39,702 bases of DNA from Prevotella sp. (GTDB lineage Bacteria > Bacteroidota > Bacteroidia > Bacteroidales > Bacteroidaceae), in NCBI GenBank assembly GCA_017449025.1, contig JAFSKJ010000061.1, positions 1 to 39,702 of the forward strand, read 5' to 3'. Below the pieces are notes generated by a model, which saw only the letters and a program-made list of their open reading frames with translations, was not told the origin of the DNA and did not search any database. The position numbers and the translations under genes were made by a program. Positions 15,918 to 23,735 of this stretch are shown one piece after another (position 1 is the first letter of the stretch; each line of letters opens with the position of its first letter).

Positions 15918-18900
15918 ATGAAATCGATGAACTGGCTCCGCTGGCCGCTGGAGCATTACTCAATAACACTACTGATTGTGGCCATCCTGTTTGTGATGGG
16001 CATATATGGCATGTACGTGATGCCGAAGGACGAGTTTCCACATGCCACCATCCGGCAAGGTGTGGTGGTGGCTGTCTATCCCGGTGCCACTACCGAGGAG
16101 GTTGAGCAGCAGGTGTCTCGCCCTTTGGAGCGCTACTTGTTTACTTACGGCGAGGTAAACCGCACAAAGACCACCACAACGTCGCAGAACGGCATGTGCA
16201 TCGTGATGGTAAAGCTGAACGATAACGTGAACAACAAGGACGAGGTGTGGTCGAAGATTAAACATGGCCTGAATGCCTTCAAGGCTCAGTTGCCCAGCGG
16301 TGTGCTGGCCATCGTGGTGAACGATGACTTCGGCAACACCTCGGCACTGCTCATCGCCATTGAGAGCAGCCAGCGTAGTTATCGCGAACTGAAACAGTAC
16401 AGCGACGACTTGGGCGACCGTTTGCGCCGCATCCCCTCTGTCGCTAACGTCAAGCTCTTCGGCGAACAGAAGGAGCAGATTTCGCTCTATGTAGACCGTC
16501 AACGACTGCAGGCCTACGGTATAGGTCAGCAGATGCTTTTTTCTCGTCTGCAAGCCCAAGGCATCACCACGATGAGTGGCAGCATCAGCGACGCCGACCA
16601 GCAGATACCCATCCACATCGAAGCCATGGAGAACAGCGAGGAGGAGATAGCCAACCAGATTATCTTCAGCGACCCTGTAAGCGGCAAGGTGGCACGGGTG
16701 CGGGACATAGCCCGTGTGGTGCGCGAATACGACCCGTTGGCAAGTCGCATAGAACAGAACGGGCATCCCTGCGTGCTCATGTCCATGGAGATGACGCCGG
16801 GCAACAATGTGATGCAGTATGGCGAGGAGGTAGACCGTGTGATCAGCAGTTTTGCTGCAGAAGAACTGCCTGCCGATGTCAATGTCACCCGCATTGCCGA
16901 CAAGCCGAAGGTGGTGACGCTGAGCATCACGTCATTCCTGCGCGACCTGCTGCTCTCCATGGCCATCATCATCCTGGTCATGATGGTGCTCTTCCCCATT
17001 CGCTCGGCCATCGTGGCCGCCATCACCATTCCGCTCAGCACGTTTGTCTCGGTGGCAATCATGTATATGATGGGCATCGAACTGAACATCGTGACGCTGG
17101 CGGCAATGATTGTGGTGCTTGGAATGATTGTCGACAACTCGATAGTGGTGATCGACGGCTACTTGGAATACCTGAATAAGGGCTTTGAACCCAGGGTGGC
17201 TGCCATCGAGTCGTCGCGTCAGTACTTCATGCCGATGATGCTGGCCACCATCTGTATCTGTGCCATCTTCTACCCCTTCCTCATCACCATGAAGGGTATG
17301 TTCCACGACTGTTTAGAGGATTTCCCCATCACCATAACCATCAACCTGATGGTTTCGCTCTTCTTGGCTGTATCAGTCATCCCCTTCTTAGAGGTGCGCA
17401 TTATCAAGCCGGGAAAAGTAAGCACCGATGGAAATGCTATCACAAAATGGGTGCAGAATATATATAATAAGGTGTTGGACTGGACCTTCAATCATCCCTG
17501 GCTCACCATCGGCGGCGGCATTGGTGTCATCCTGCTGTCTACGCTCATAGCCCCCACACTGAAGATTCGCCTTTTCCCATACGCCGACCGCGACCAGTTT
17601 GCCGTAGAGATATTCCTGCCCGACGGCAAGGGGTTGGCAGAGACCAGTGTGCTTGCGGATTCTGTCCGCCAGGTCCTCCAGAATGACGACCGCATCGTGG
17701 GCATCACCAGTTTCATAGGCTGTTCATCGCCCCGCTTCATGGATGCATACGCTCCTCAGATGGCCGGTGCCAACTATGCGCAGTTTATTGTCAACACCAA
17801 GTCTGACAAGGCAACGCTCAATCTGCTGGCTGAGTACCAGCCTCGGCTGAGCGAGGCATTCCCCAATGCATACGTGAAGTTCAAGCGACTGGATTATTTA
17901 GAGGTGAGCGAACTGGAATACCGTTTCTATGGCGACAACATCGACTCGCTGCGTATAGCCGCTGAACGGCTGATGGAACGCATGCGTGAGATGCCAGAAC
18001 TGGAGTGGGTACACACTGACTACCAGCAGCCCTACCCCATTATCAATGTGGAGCTCGATCCCGTAGCATCGGCTCAACTGGGCATCACACGTACCACGGC
18101 GCAATTGGCTTTGAGTGCCACGTCGAGCGACTTGCGCGTGGGTCAGATATGGGAAGGAAACTACGAAATGCCGATAGTAGTCAAGGATGATGCCGACATG
18201 ACGTTCTCCGACATCGAGAATCTGGGCATTTCGTCGCCATTTACCATGGTGTCAGGAGGCATCAACAATACAAATACCACCATACCTTTGCGCCAGATAG
18301 CCAAGGTGAGGCCCCAGTGGAGCGAGAGCCGCATCATTCATCGCGGCGGCGAACGCTGTATCACCGTGACTGCACAGTTTGCGCAGGGTGTCTATACTGC
18401 TCCTGTAGAAAAGAAGATAGCTCGCATGATGCAGGATGAGATTCAGCTGCCACAAGGTGTGCGCAGCGAGGTTGGCGGCGAGATAGAATATGGCGACGAG
18501 GCCATGCCGCAGATTATCGGCGGTATTGTCATCGCCATGATTATCGTGTTCTTCTTCCTGTTGTTCAACTTCAAGAAGTACGGTATCACGCTGGTTTGCA
18601 TGGCTGCCCTCGGACTGATGACACCTGGAGCACTCATCGGCTTAGGACTTATGAACCGTGCCCTCGGCCTCACCTCCATCTTCGGCCTCATCACGCTGAT
18701 GGGAATGATCATGCGCAACGAAATCCTTATCTTCGAGCATGCCAACAATCTGCTGAAAGCCCACCCAATCCCTCCCAAAGGGATGGATGTTGAGATACAT
18801 GATACCGCCTTATCATCTAATCAAACATCCCCTCCTTCGGAGGGGCTTGGGGAGGCTGCTGCCTACAACAAGGCCGTGAAGCGAGCTGCCTACGAGGCAG

Positions 18901-19088
18901 GCAAGCGCCGCATGGTACCCATATTCCTCACTACCGCCACTACTGCCGTCGGCGTGGTGCCGATGATCATCGCCCAGTCGTCGTTCTGGATGCCCGTAGG
19001 CGTCACCATCTTCGCCGGTGGCATTGGCTCGCTCATCTTGGTAGTCACCATGCTGCCCGTCATCTATTGGAAAGTTTCAACTAAATAA
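15918..19088 (+). CDS. RND efflux inner-membrane pump (AcrB/MMPL superfamily)
   Basis: This is a proton-driven multidrug/metabolite exporter of 1056 residues. The N-terminal membrane helix (about 15-35, ITLLIVAILFVMGIYGMYVM) is followed by the porter domain with YPGATTEEVEQQVSRPLE, the first block of membrane helices (about 335-500, with the relay motif area GMIVDNSIVVIDGYLEY carrying conserved Asp), a second porter domain, and the second helix block (about 870-1050). Residues roughly 950-985 form an extra polar loop in the cytoplasmic connection before AVKRAAYEAGKRRMVPIF; it contains SPPSEGLGEA (971-980), encoded by an inserted palindromic repeat. The gene starts 25 bases after the adaptor and ends 8 bases before the channel gene. 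Confidence 0.94.
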   Translation: MKSMNWLRWPLEHYSITLLIVAILFVMGIYGMYVMPKDEFPHATIRQGVVVAVYPGATTEEVEQQVSRPLERYLFTYGEVNRTKTTTTSQNGMCIVMVKLNDNVNNKDEVWSKIKHGLNAFKAQLPSGVLAIVVNDDFGNTSALLIAIESSQRSYRELKQYSDDLGDRLRRIPSVANVKLFGEQKEQISLYVDRQRLQAYGIGQQMLFSRLQAQGITTMSGSISDADQQIPIHIEAMENSEEEIANQIIFSDPVSGKVARVRDIARVVREYDPLASRIEQNGHPCVLMSMEMTPGNNVMQYGEEVDRVISSFAAEELPADVNVTRIADKPKVVTLSITSFLRDLLLSMAIIILVMMVLFPIRSAIVAAITIPLSTFVSVAIMYMMGIELNIVTLAAMIVVLGMIVDNSIVVIDGYLEYLNKGFEPRVAAIESSRQYFMPMMLATICICAIFYPFLITMKGMFHDCLEDFPITITINLMVSLFLAVSVIPFLEVRIIKPGKVSTDGNAITKWVQNIYNKVLDWTFNHPWLTIGGGIGVILLSTLIAPTLKIRLFPYADRDQFAVEIFLPDGKGLAETSVLADSVRQVLQNDDRIVGITSFIGCSSPRFMDAYAPQMAGANYAQFIVNTKSDKATLNLLAEYQPRLSEAFPNAYVKFKRLDYLEVSELEYRFYGDNIDSLRIAAERLMERMREMPELEWVHTDYQQPYPIINVELDPVASAQLGITRTTAQLALSATSSDLRVGQIWEGNYEMPIVVKDDADMTFSDIENLGISSPFTMVSGGINNTNTTIPLRQIAKVRPQWSESRIIHRGGERCITVTAQFAQGVYTAPVEKKIARMMQDEIQLPQGVRSEVGGEIEYGDEAMPQIIGGIVIAMIIVFFFLLFNFKKYGITLVCMAALGLMTPGALIGLGLMNRALGLTSIFGLITLMGMIMRNEILIFEHANNLLKAHPIPPKGMDVEIHDTALSSNQTSPPSEGLGEAAAYNKAVKRAAYEAGKRRMVPIFLTTATTAVGVVPMIIAQSSFWMPVGVTIFAGGIGSLILVVTMLPVIYWKVSTK
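18829..18855 (+). repeat. In-frame 27-bp palindromic repeat in RND pump gene
   Basis: This copy matches the inverted copy at 15651-15677 at 25 of 27 bases and a looser copy at 39252-39279 at about 20 of 28. It encodes SPPSEGLGEA in a cytoplasmic loop. A second small inverted repeat, atccct/agggat at about 18768-18784, lies in the same extra loop. Confidence 0.75.
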
Positions 19089-19096
19089 ACAACAAA

Positions 19097-20539
19097 ATGA
19101 AAAGAATTATATTATCTCATAAACGACAACTAAAACAACTAAGACAACTTTTTTATCTTCGACCAACTATCAAAAGTATCTCAAATAAGTTGTTTAAGTT
19201 GTCTCTGTTGTCGTTATTAATTCTCCCCTTGTCGTCTTTTGCTCAAATTTACACTTTAGAGCAGTTGAAAGATTCCGCCCTTCACAACAACATCGCCATC
19301 CGCAAGGCACAGCACGACATCGATGCCGCCCAGCAGCAGCGCAAGGAGGCCTTCACCAAGTATTTCCCTAACGTAAGCGGCACGGGCCTGTGGTTCAATG
19401 CCGACAAGGGAATGGCGAAGATGAACATGAACCCCTCGGAGCTTGTCTCGCCCGAGTTGGGCGCCACCCTGGCCCAGCTGTTTTCTTCCGAGGCTCTCGC
19501 AGCATTGGGAAACCCCATCAGTATGTCGATGATGAAGAACGGCACCATCGGCAGCCTCATGGCTGTGCAACCCGTATTCGCCGGAGGTCAGATTGTCAAC
19601 GGCAACAAGCTGGCCAAGGTGGGCGAGGACGTCAGCCGCCTGCAACTGCAACTCTCTGAGAACGAGGTGGAACGCCAGACCGGGCAGTACTACTGGCAGC
19701 TTGTCTCGCTGCAGGAGAAGATGAAAACCATAGAGGCCGTTGAGGCCCTGCTGGCCGACATCTTTAAAGATGTTGACGTGGCTGTGCGTGCGGGTGTGGC
19801 CATGCGCAACGACCTGCTGCAGGTGCAGCTCCGCCAGAACGACATAGAAAGCCAGAAAGTGAAGCTGCAAAACGGCATCGACATCGTACGTCTGCTGTTG
19901 GCGCAATACTGCGGCCTCAGCAGCCACAGTTTCACGGTTAGTGTGGGCGACGGTTTTGCCGTTGCCACCATTCCTCAACAACAAGACCACCAGCAGTCCT
20001 TGTTACAGACTGCAGAGTACCAACTTCTGCAAAAACAGGTTGAGGCCACCGGACTCCAGCACAAGATGGAAATAGGCAAAAACCTGCCGAGCGTTGGCAT
20101 CGGGGCTGGCTACAACTACCATAACCTGATGGAAAACGACCGCACCTTTGGAATGGTGTTCGCCACCGTCAGCATACCCATCTCCGACTGGTGGGGCGGC
20201 TCTTATGCAGTAAAGCGCAAGAAGATTGCCCGGCAGCAGGCCGAGGAACAGCTGGCAGACAACGCCGAACTGCTGAAAATACGTATGCAAAACGCATGGA
20301 ACAATGTCGAGGAGTCGCGCCTGCAGCTTCAGATTGCCCAGCGCAGCATCAAGCAGGCCGAAGAAAACCTGCGTCTGAACCGCGACTACTACCGCGCCGG
20401 CACTTCCAAAATGAGTGACCTCCTCGAAGCCCAGCTACTCTATCAGCAGGCTCTCGACCGTTGCACTGATGCATACGCCGACATGCAAAACAAACTGTTG
20501 GAATACCGTCAGGCGACAGGCCAGCAGGTTTCTTACTGA
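19097..20539 (+). CDS. TolC-like outer-membrane efflux channel
   Basis: This is the outer-membrane factor of the tripartite pump, 480 residues with two outer-membrane-efflux repeats. The first begins with YTLEQLKDSALHNNIAIRKA (about residue 52), and the family's helical coils carry AVRAGVAMRNDLLQVQLRQND and YRAGTSKMSDLLEAQLLYQQA. Signal-peptide cleavage is probably after SSFA (about residue 49). The N-terminal 30 residues before the hydrophobic core are unusually long and basic and are encoded by an imperfect inverted repeat (19122-19215). The true start may therefore be an alternative codon near 19188, such as the TTG just before the signal core. It is the last gene of the efflux operon. Confidence 0.9.
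   Translation: MKRIILSHKRQLKQLRQLFYLRPTIKSISNKLFKLSLLSLLILPLSSFAQIYTLEQLKDSALHNNIAIRKAQHDIDAAQQQRKEAFTKYFPNVSGTGLWFNADKGMAKMNMNPSELVSPELGATLAQLFSSEALAALGNPISMSMMKNGTIGSLMAVQPVFAGGQIVNGNKLAKVGEDVSRLQLQLSENEVERQTGQYYWQLVSLQEKMKTIEAVEALLADIFKDVDVAVRAGVAMRNDLLQVQLRQNDIESQKVKLQNGIDIVRLLLAQYCGLSSHSFTVSVGDGFAVATIPQQQDHQQSLLQTAEYQLLQKQVEATGLQHKMEIGKNLPSVGIGAGYNYHNLMENDRTFGMVFATVSIPISDWWGGSYAVKRKKIARQQAEEQLADNAELLKIRMQNAWNNVEESRLQLQIAQRSIKQAEENLRLNRDYYRAGTSKMSDLLEAQLLYQQALDRCTDAYADMQNKLLEYRQATGQQVSY
19122..19215. repeat. Inverted repeat of ACAAC units inside channel gene
   Basis: The 29-base arm at 19122-19150 and the reverse complement of 19187-19215 agree at 24 of 29 bases, with 36 bases between them. 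Each arm is built of three gacaac/aacaac-type units. It covers the predicted N-terminus and part of the signal peptide. Confidence 0.65.
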
Positions 20540-20583
20540 TAGTAATCAAGTAAAAGGATGACAGTTATTGAAGAAGCAATTAG

Positions 20584-20682
20584 GAGTCCACTTTAAAAGT
20601 CAAAACCATGATTAAGACGGCAAAAAACGGAGCGTAGTTTTTTAGTTGTTGCTTCCATTTGTTGACTTTTTAAAGTGGACTC
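20584..20682. mobile_element. MITE-like 99-bp element with 20/21-bp terminal inverted repeats
   Basis: The left end gagtccactttaaaagtcaa (20584-20603) is the reverse complement of the right end (20662-20682) apart from one extra A. The 58 bases between them have no gene. Size and termini fit a non-autonomous element or the remnant ends of an insertion sequence. No target-site duplication is clear. Confidence 0.6.
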
Positions 20683-20710
20683 AAGTAGGGTGGAAACTAC
20701 TCATCACCCT

Positions 20711-20733
20711 CAAGAGAAGCCCCCTCCTAACCT
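20711..20733 (-). repeat. G-rich repeat unit, inverted copy
   Basis: On the minus strand these 23 bases (aggttaggagggggcttctc plus ttg) are identical to 33194-33216 and, apart from one extra G, to 33046-33069. This links the repeat islands at 20.7 and 33 kb. Confidence 0.7.
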
Positions 20734-20867
20734 CCCCCTTGGGGGAGGAACTGTTTGTCCTCCCCTCAGCTTCTCCGGGGGTGCTTCGCACCACACGGTT
20801 ATTGAGAGGTGACCGCGTTGCGGTCATACTGCTGCTCAACCGCATACGTAAAAATTTTTCATGAGAA

Positions 20868-20995
20868 ATGGCGTGAAACATAGAGGTCCCAATCGTAGAG
20901 TGGCACTTTAGGGAGCTAAAGTGGCACTTTTTTGAAATTAAGTGCCACTTTACGGCCGTAAAGTGCCACTCCTCATCCGGCATGGTTCACGCCAT
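20868..20995. repeat. Four-unit 21-bp palindromic array, copy B, with terminal inverted repeats
   Basis: Near-palindromes AGTG(G/C)CACT are centred at 20903, 20924, 20945 and 20966, again exactly 21 bp apart, with the same G,G,C,C order of central bases as copy A. This copy is bounded by a perfect 10-bp inverted repeat, atggcgtgaa (20868-20877) and ttcacgccat (20986-20995). That gives a 128-bp unit resembling a MITE. Copy A keeps the right flank but not the left terminus. Confidence 0.8.
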
Positions 20996-21116
20996 GTGTT
21001 TTGCTGCTTTTTTGGGGAGGGGAAAAGGAAGCTTTCTTCCTGTCATAAGTGGCTTTTAGCGGCCCTTTTTGTTGTAAAGTGTGCAAAAAAGCTAAAAATG
21101 TGGGCAGAAAGAGCGA

Positions 21117-21142
21117 TGTTTCACGGGAAATGTGTACCTTTG
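21117..21142 (+). promoter_or_regulatory. parS-like site and -7 box upstream of parA
   Basis: The 16 bases at 21117-21132 (tgtttcacgggaaatg) match the widely conserved parS consensus (tgtttcacgtgaaaca) at 13 positions; all mismatches are in the right half. A TACCTTTG -7 box follows at 21135-21142, 31 bases before the parA start, with no TTTG at -33. The site would sit across the core promoter, which is suited to ParB autoregulation or may be a degenerate nucleation site. This is inference from pattern only. Confidence 0.5.
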
Positions 21143-21173
21143 CATTCTGTTTTTGTAAGTAAAAGGATTGAAA

Positions 21174-21944
21174 ATGGGAAAAATCATTGCATTAGCCAAT
21201 CAGAAAGGCGGCGTGGGAAAGACCACGACCACCATTAACCTGGCAGCATCGCTGGCCACACTCGAGAAGTCGGTGCTCGTGGTAGATGCCGACCCGCAGG
21301 CCAACGCCTCCAGCGGCCTGGGCGTTGACATAAAGGAGGTGGACTGTTCACTCTATGAGTGCCTCATCAACAAGGCCGACGTGCACGATGCCATCTACAC
21401 CACCGACATTGAGGGATTAGACATCATACCAAGCCATATCGACTTGGTGGGGGCCGAGATAGAGATGCTGAACTTAGACAACAGAGAGAAGCTGGTAAAG
21501 AACCTGCTTGCCCCCATAGCCTCTGAGTACGACTACATACTCATAGACTGCTCTCCCTCGTTAGGGCTTATCACTGTGAACTCCCTGACGGCAGCCAACT
21601 CGGTAATCATACCCGTTCAGTGCGAGTACTTCGCCTTGGAGGGCATCTCGAAGCTTCTCAACACCATAAAGATAATAAAGACCAAGCTGAACCCGAAGCT
21701 CGAGATAGAGGGTTTTCTGCTGACGATGTACGACTCTCGCCTCCGTCTGGCCAACCAAATCTACGACGAGGTGAAGCGCCACTTCCAGGAGCTGGTGTTC
21801 AAGACAGTGATTCAGCGCAATGTCAAGCTGTCGGAAAGCCCGTCACACGGCCTGCCCGTCATACTCTACGACGCCGACTCCACCGGCTCGAAAAACCACT
21901 TGGCATTGGCAAAAGAGATAATTAGCCGAGGAGAGAGGAACTGA
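21174..21944 (+). CDS. parA: Chromosome-partitioning ATPase ParA/Soj
   Basis: ParA is a cytoplasmic, nucleoid-binding ATPase that positions ParB-parS complexes. The protein has 256 residues from the ATG at 21174; a TTG two codons upstream is less likely. It has the deviant Walker A KGGVGKTT near residues 11-18 with its signature lysine, LVVDADPQAN (Walker A'), and YILIDCSPSLG (Walker B). No N-terminal DNA-binding domain is present, so it is the short chromosomal Soj type. It is followed by parB after 37 bases. Confidence 0.95.
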   Translation: MGKIIALANQKGGVGKTTTTINLAASLATLEKSVLVVDADPQANASSGLGVDIKEVDCSLYECLINKADVHDAIYTTDIEGLDIIPSHIDLVGAEIEMLNLDNREKLVKNLLAPIASEYDYILIDCSPSLGLITVNSLTAANSVIIPVQCEYFALEGISKLLNTIKIIKTKLNPKLEIEGFLLTMYDSRLRLANQIYDEVKRHFQELVFKTVIQRNVKLSESPSHGLPVILYDADSTGSKNHLALAKEIISRGERN

Positions 21945-21981
21945 CAGCTCCCTTAACTCCCTTTAACACCCACAGAAGAAA

Positions 21982-22905
21982 ATGGCAGTAAAGAAAAAAT
22001 TTGCGAAGAGCAACGTATTAGGACGAGGCCTTGACGAAATAGGCAACGGCAGGGGACTTGACGCCCTGATAGATACCGGCGAGGTGAAGACGCAGGGGTC
22101 GTCGAACCTCAGCGACATAGCCGTAAGCCAGATTGAGGCCAACCCCAACCAGCCGCGCCGCGAGTTCGATCAGGAGGCTCTGCAGGAGCTGGCCAACAGC
22201 ATCCGCGAGATTGGCATTGTGCAGCCCATAACACTGCGGCAGGTGGCCGAGGGGCGATACCAGATTATTGCCGGTGAGCGCCGCTGGCGGGCATCGCAGA
22301 TGATTGGCCTGGAAAGCATACCGGCGTACATACGCACAGTGGAGGACGAGAACGTCATGGAGATGGCGCTGGTCGAGAACATACAGCGCGAAGACCTCAA
22401 CGCCATAGAGATAGCACTGGCCTACCAGCACTTGGTGGAGACCACCAACCAGACGCAGGAGAAGATTTCGGAGCGCGTGGGCAAGAGCCGCGCCGCCGTG
22501 ACCAACTACCTGCGACTGCTGAAGCTGCCGGCGCAGGTGCAGATGGCACTGAAGAACCGCCAGATTGACATGGGCCATGCCCGTGCCCTGCTGTCGCTGC
22601 CCAGCCCGTCGATGCAGATTAAGCTGTTCAAGGAAATATCCAAGAACAACTACTCGGTGCGCAAGGTGGAGGATATGGTGCAGATGCTGAAAAGCGGAGA
22701 GGACGTGAAAGCCGGAAAGAAGAAGCTGGCCTCCAAGACACAGCTGCCCGACGAGTACAACGTGCTGAAGCAGCGGCTCTCCGACCTGTTCCAGGCCAAA
22801 GTTCAGATGACCTGCACCCCCAAGGGAACGGGAAAGATAAGCATACCCTTCGACAGCGAGGCAGCCTTAGAGCGCATTATGCAGGCCTTAGACCGCCTGA
22901 AGTAA
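21982..22905 (+). CDS. parB: Chromosome-partitioning protein ParB/Spo0J
   Basis: ParB is a parS-binding CTPase clamp of 307 residues. The N-terminal ParA-stimulating motif is doubled: GRGLDEI followed by GRGLDALI within the first 30 residues. The CTP-binding domain shows NPNQPRREFD and GERRWRA, then ENIQREDLNAIE, followed by a helix-turn-helix (EKISERVGKSRAAVTNYLRL) and a C-terminal dimerisation part. The candidate parS-like site lies about 850 bases upstream, in the parA promoter. Confidence 0.95.
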   Translation: MAVKKKFAKSNVLGRGLDEIGNGRGLDALIDTGEVKTQGSSNLSDIAVSQIEANPNQPRREFDQEALQELANSIREIGIVQPITLRQVAEGRYQIIAGERRWRASQMIGLESIPAYIRTVEDENVMEMALVENIQREDLNAIEIALAYQHLVETTNQTQEKISERVGKSRAAVTNYLRLLKLPAQVQMALKNRQIDMGHARALLSLPSPSMQIKLFKEISKNNYSVRKVEDMVQMLKSGEDVKAGKKKLASKTQLPDEYNVLKQRLSDLFQAKVQMTCTPKGTGKISIPFDSEAALERIMQALDRLK

Positions 22906-22933
22906 GTACACGAAAAGAGAAGGAGTCAGGGAA

Positions 22934-23689
22934 TTGAGACTATATAGCAAGACAACACGGTTTCTGAGGACAGCCATGACCTGCGCCCTCATGGCTATTG
23001 GCATTGAAAGCACCTGCGGACAGAACACCGCAGCTGACTCTACGGCCTACAGCACGCCTAAAGACTCGGTGGTTGTGGAGCTGATGGTGAGGGAGCCGGG
23101 AATGCCCTTTGACAGTAAGGACCTTAAGGAAGAGACCGTAGAGGTGGTGAAGCAGGTGCAGAAGATGGAGCGCGACTGGAACCTCTGGGCGCCCAACCCG
23201 CAGAGGGCGCTGTGGATGGCACTGGTAATACCCGGCGCCGGACAGATGTACAACCGCAAGTACTGGAAGCTGCCGCTGGTCTACGGAGGGTTCATGGGAT
23301 GCATCTACGCCATGTCGTGGAACAACATGATGTACAAGGACTATTCGCAGGCATACCTTGACATAATGGACGACGACCCCGGCACCGAAAGCTACAACAA
23401 GTTCCTGCACTTAGGCAAACGAATAGACGACACGAATATAGAGCAGTACAAGACGATATTCAAGAAGCGCAAGGACAAGTACCGCCGCTGGCGCGACCTG
23501 AGCTTCTTCTGCATGGTTGGAGTCTACGCCCTGTCGGTCATCGACGCCTACGTAGACGCAGAGCTGTCGGTGTTCGACATATCAAGAGACCTGAGCATGA
23601 AGGTGCGCCCCACCGTTATTGGCAGCAACGCATCGAAGAACCCCCTCTACGCATCGTCGTTGGGAGTAAACTGCAGCATCAACTTTTAG
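22934..23689 (+). CDS. DUF5683-family membrane/exported protein
   Basis: The protein has 251 residues. The start is read as TTG at 22934 because a good Shine-Dalgarno sequence, aaggag at 22920-22925, lies 8 bases before it. That start also gives a proper basic n-region (RLYSKTTRFLR) to a signal sequence ending near ESTCGQ; the next ATG, at 22976, would lose it. The DUF5683 core starts near residue 78 with NPQRALWMALVIPGAGQMYN, followed by membrane segments near VYGGFMGCIYAMSW and FFCMVGVYALSVIDAY. The family has no known function. Its place between parB and the transglycosylase gene suggests an envelope role. Confidence 0.85.
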   Translation: MRLYSKTTRFLRTAMTCALMAIGIESTCGQNTAADSTAYSTPKDSVVVELMVREPGMPFDSKDLKEETVEVVKQVQKMERDWNLWAPNPQRALWMALVIPGAGQMYNRKYWKLPLVYGGFMGCIYAMSWNNMMYKDYSQAYLDIMDDDPGTESYNKFLHLGKRIDDTNIEQYKTIFKKRKDKYRRWRDLSFFCMVGVYALSVIDAYVDAELSVFDISRDLSMKVRPTVIGSNASKNPLYASSLGVNCSINF

Positions 23690-23735
23690 TGGCTGCACAA
23701 GACACTATCAAACAAAAGAAACGCAAAAGACAGAA

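Larger units (their letters stand above)
20540..21173. other. Gene-free repeat island between tolC-like gene and parA
   Basis: No convincing gene lies here. In order it holds a 99-bp inverted-repeat element (20584-20682), the aactactcatcaccctcaag motif (20695-20714), a G-rich repeat unit on the minus strand (20711-20733), two tight hairpins ggtgc/gcacc (20780-20792) and tgaccgc/gcggtca (20810-20826), the four-unit 21-bp array (20868-20995) and the parAB promoter region. Short frames across it are read-through of repeats. Confidence 0.7.
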
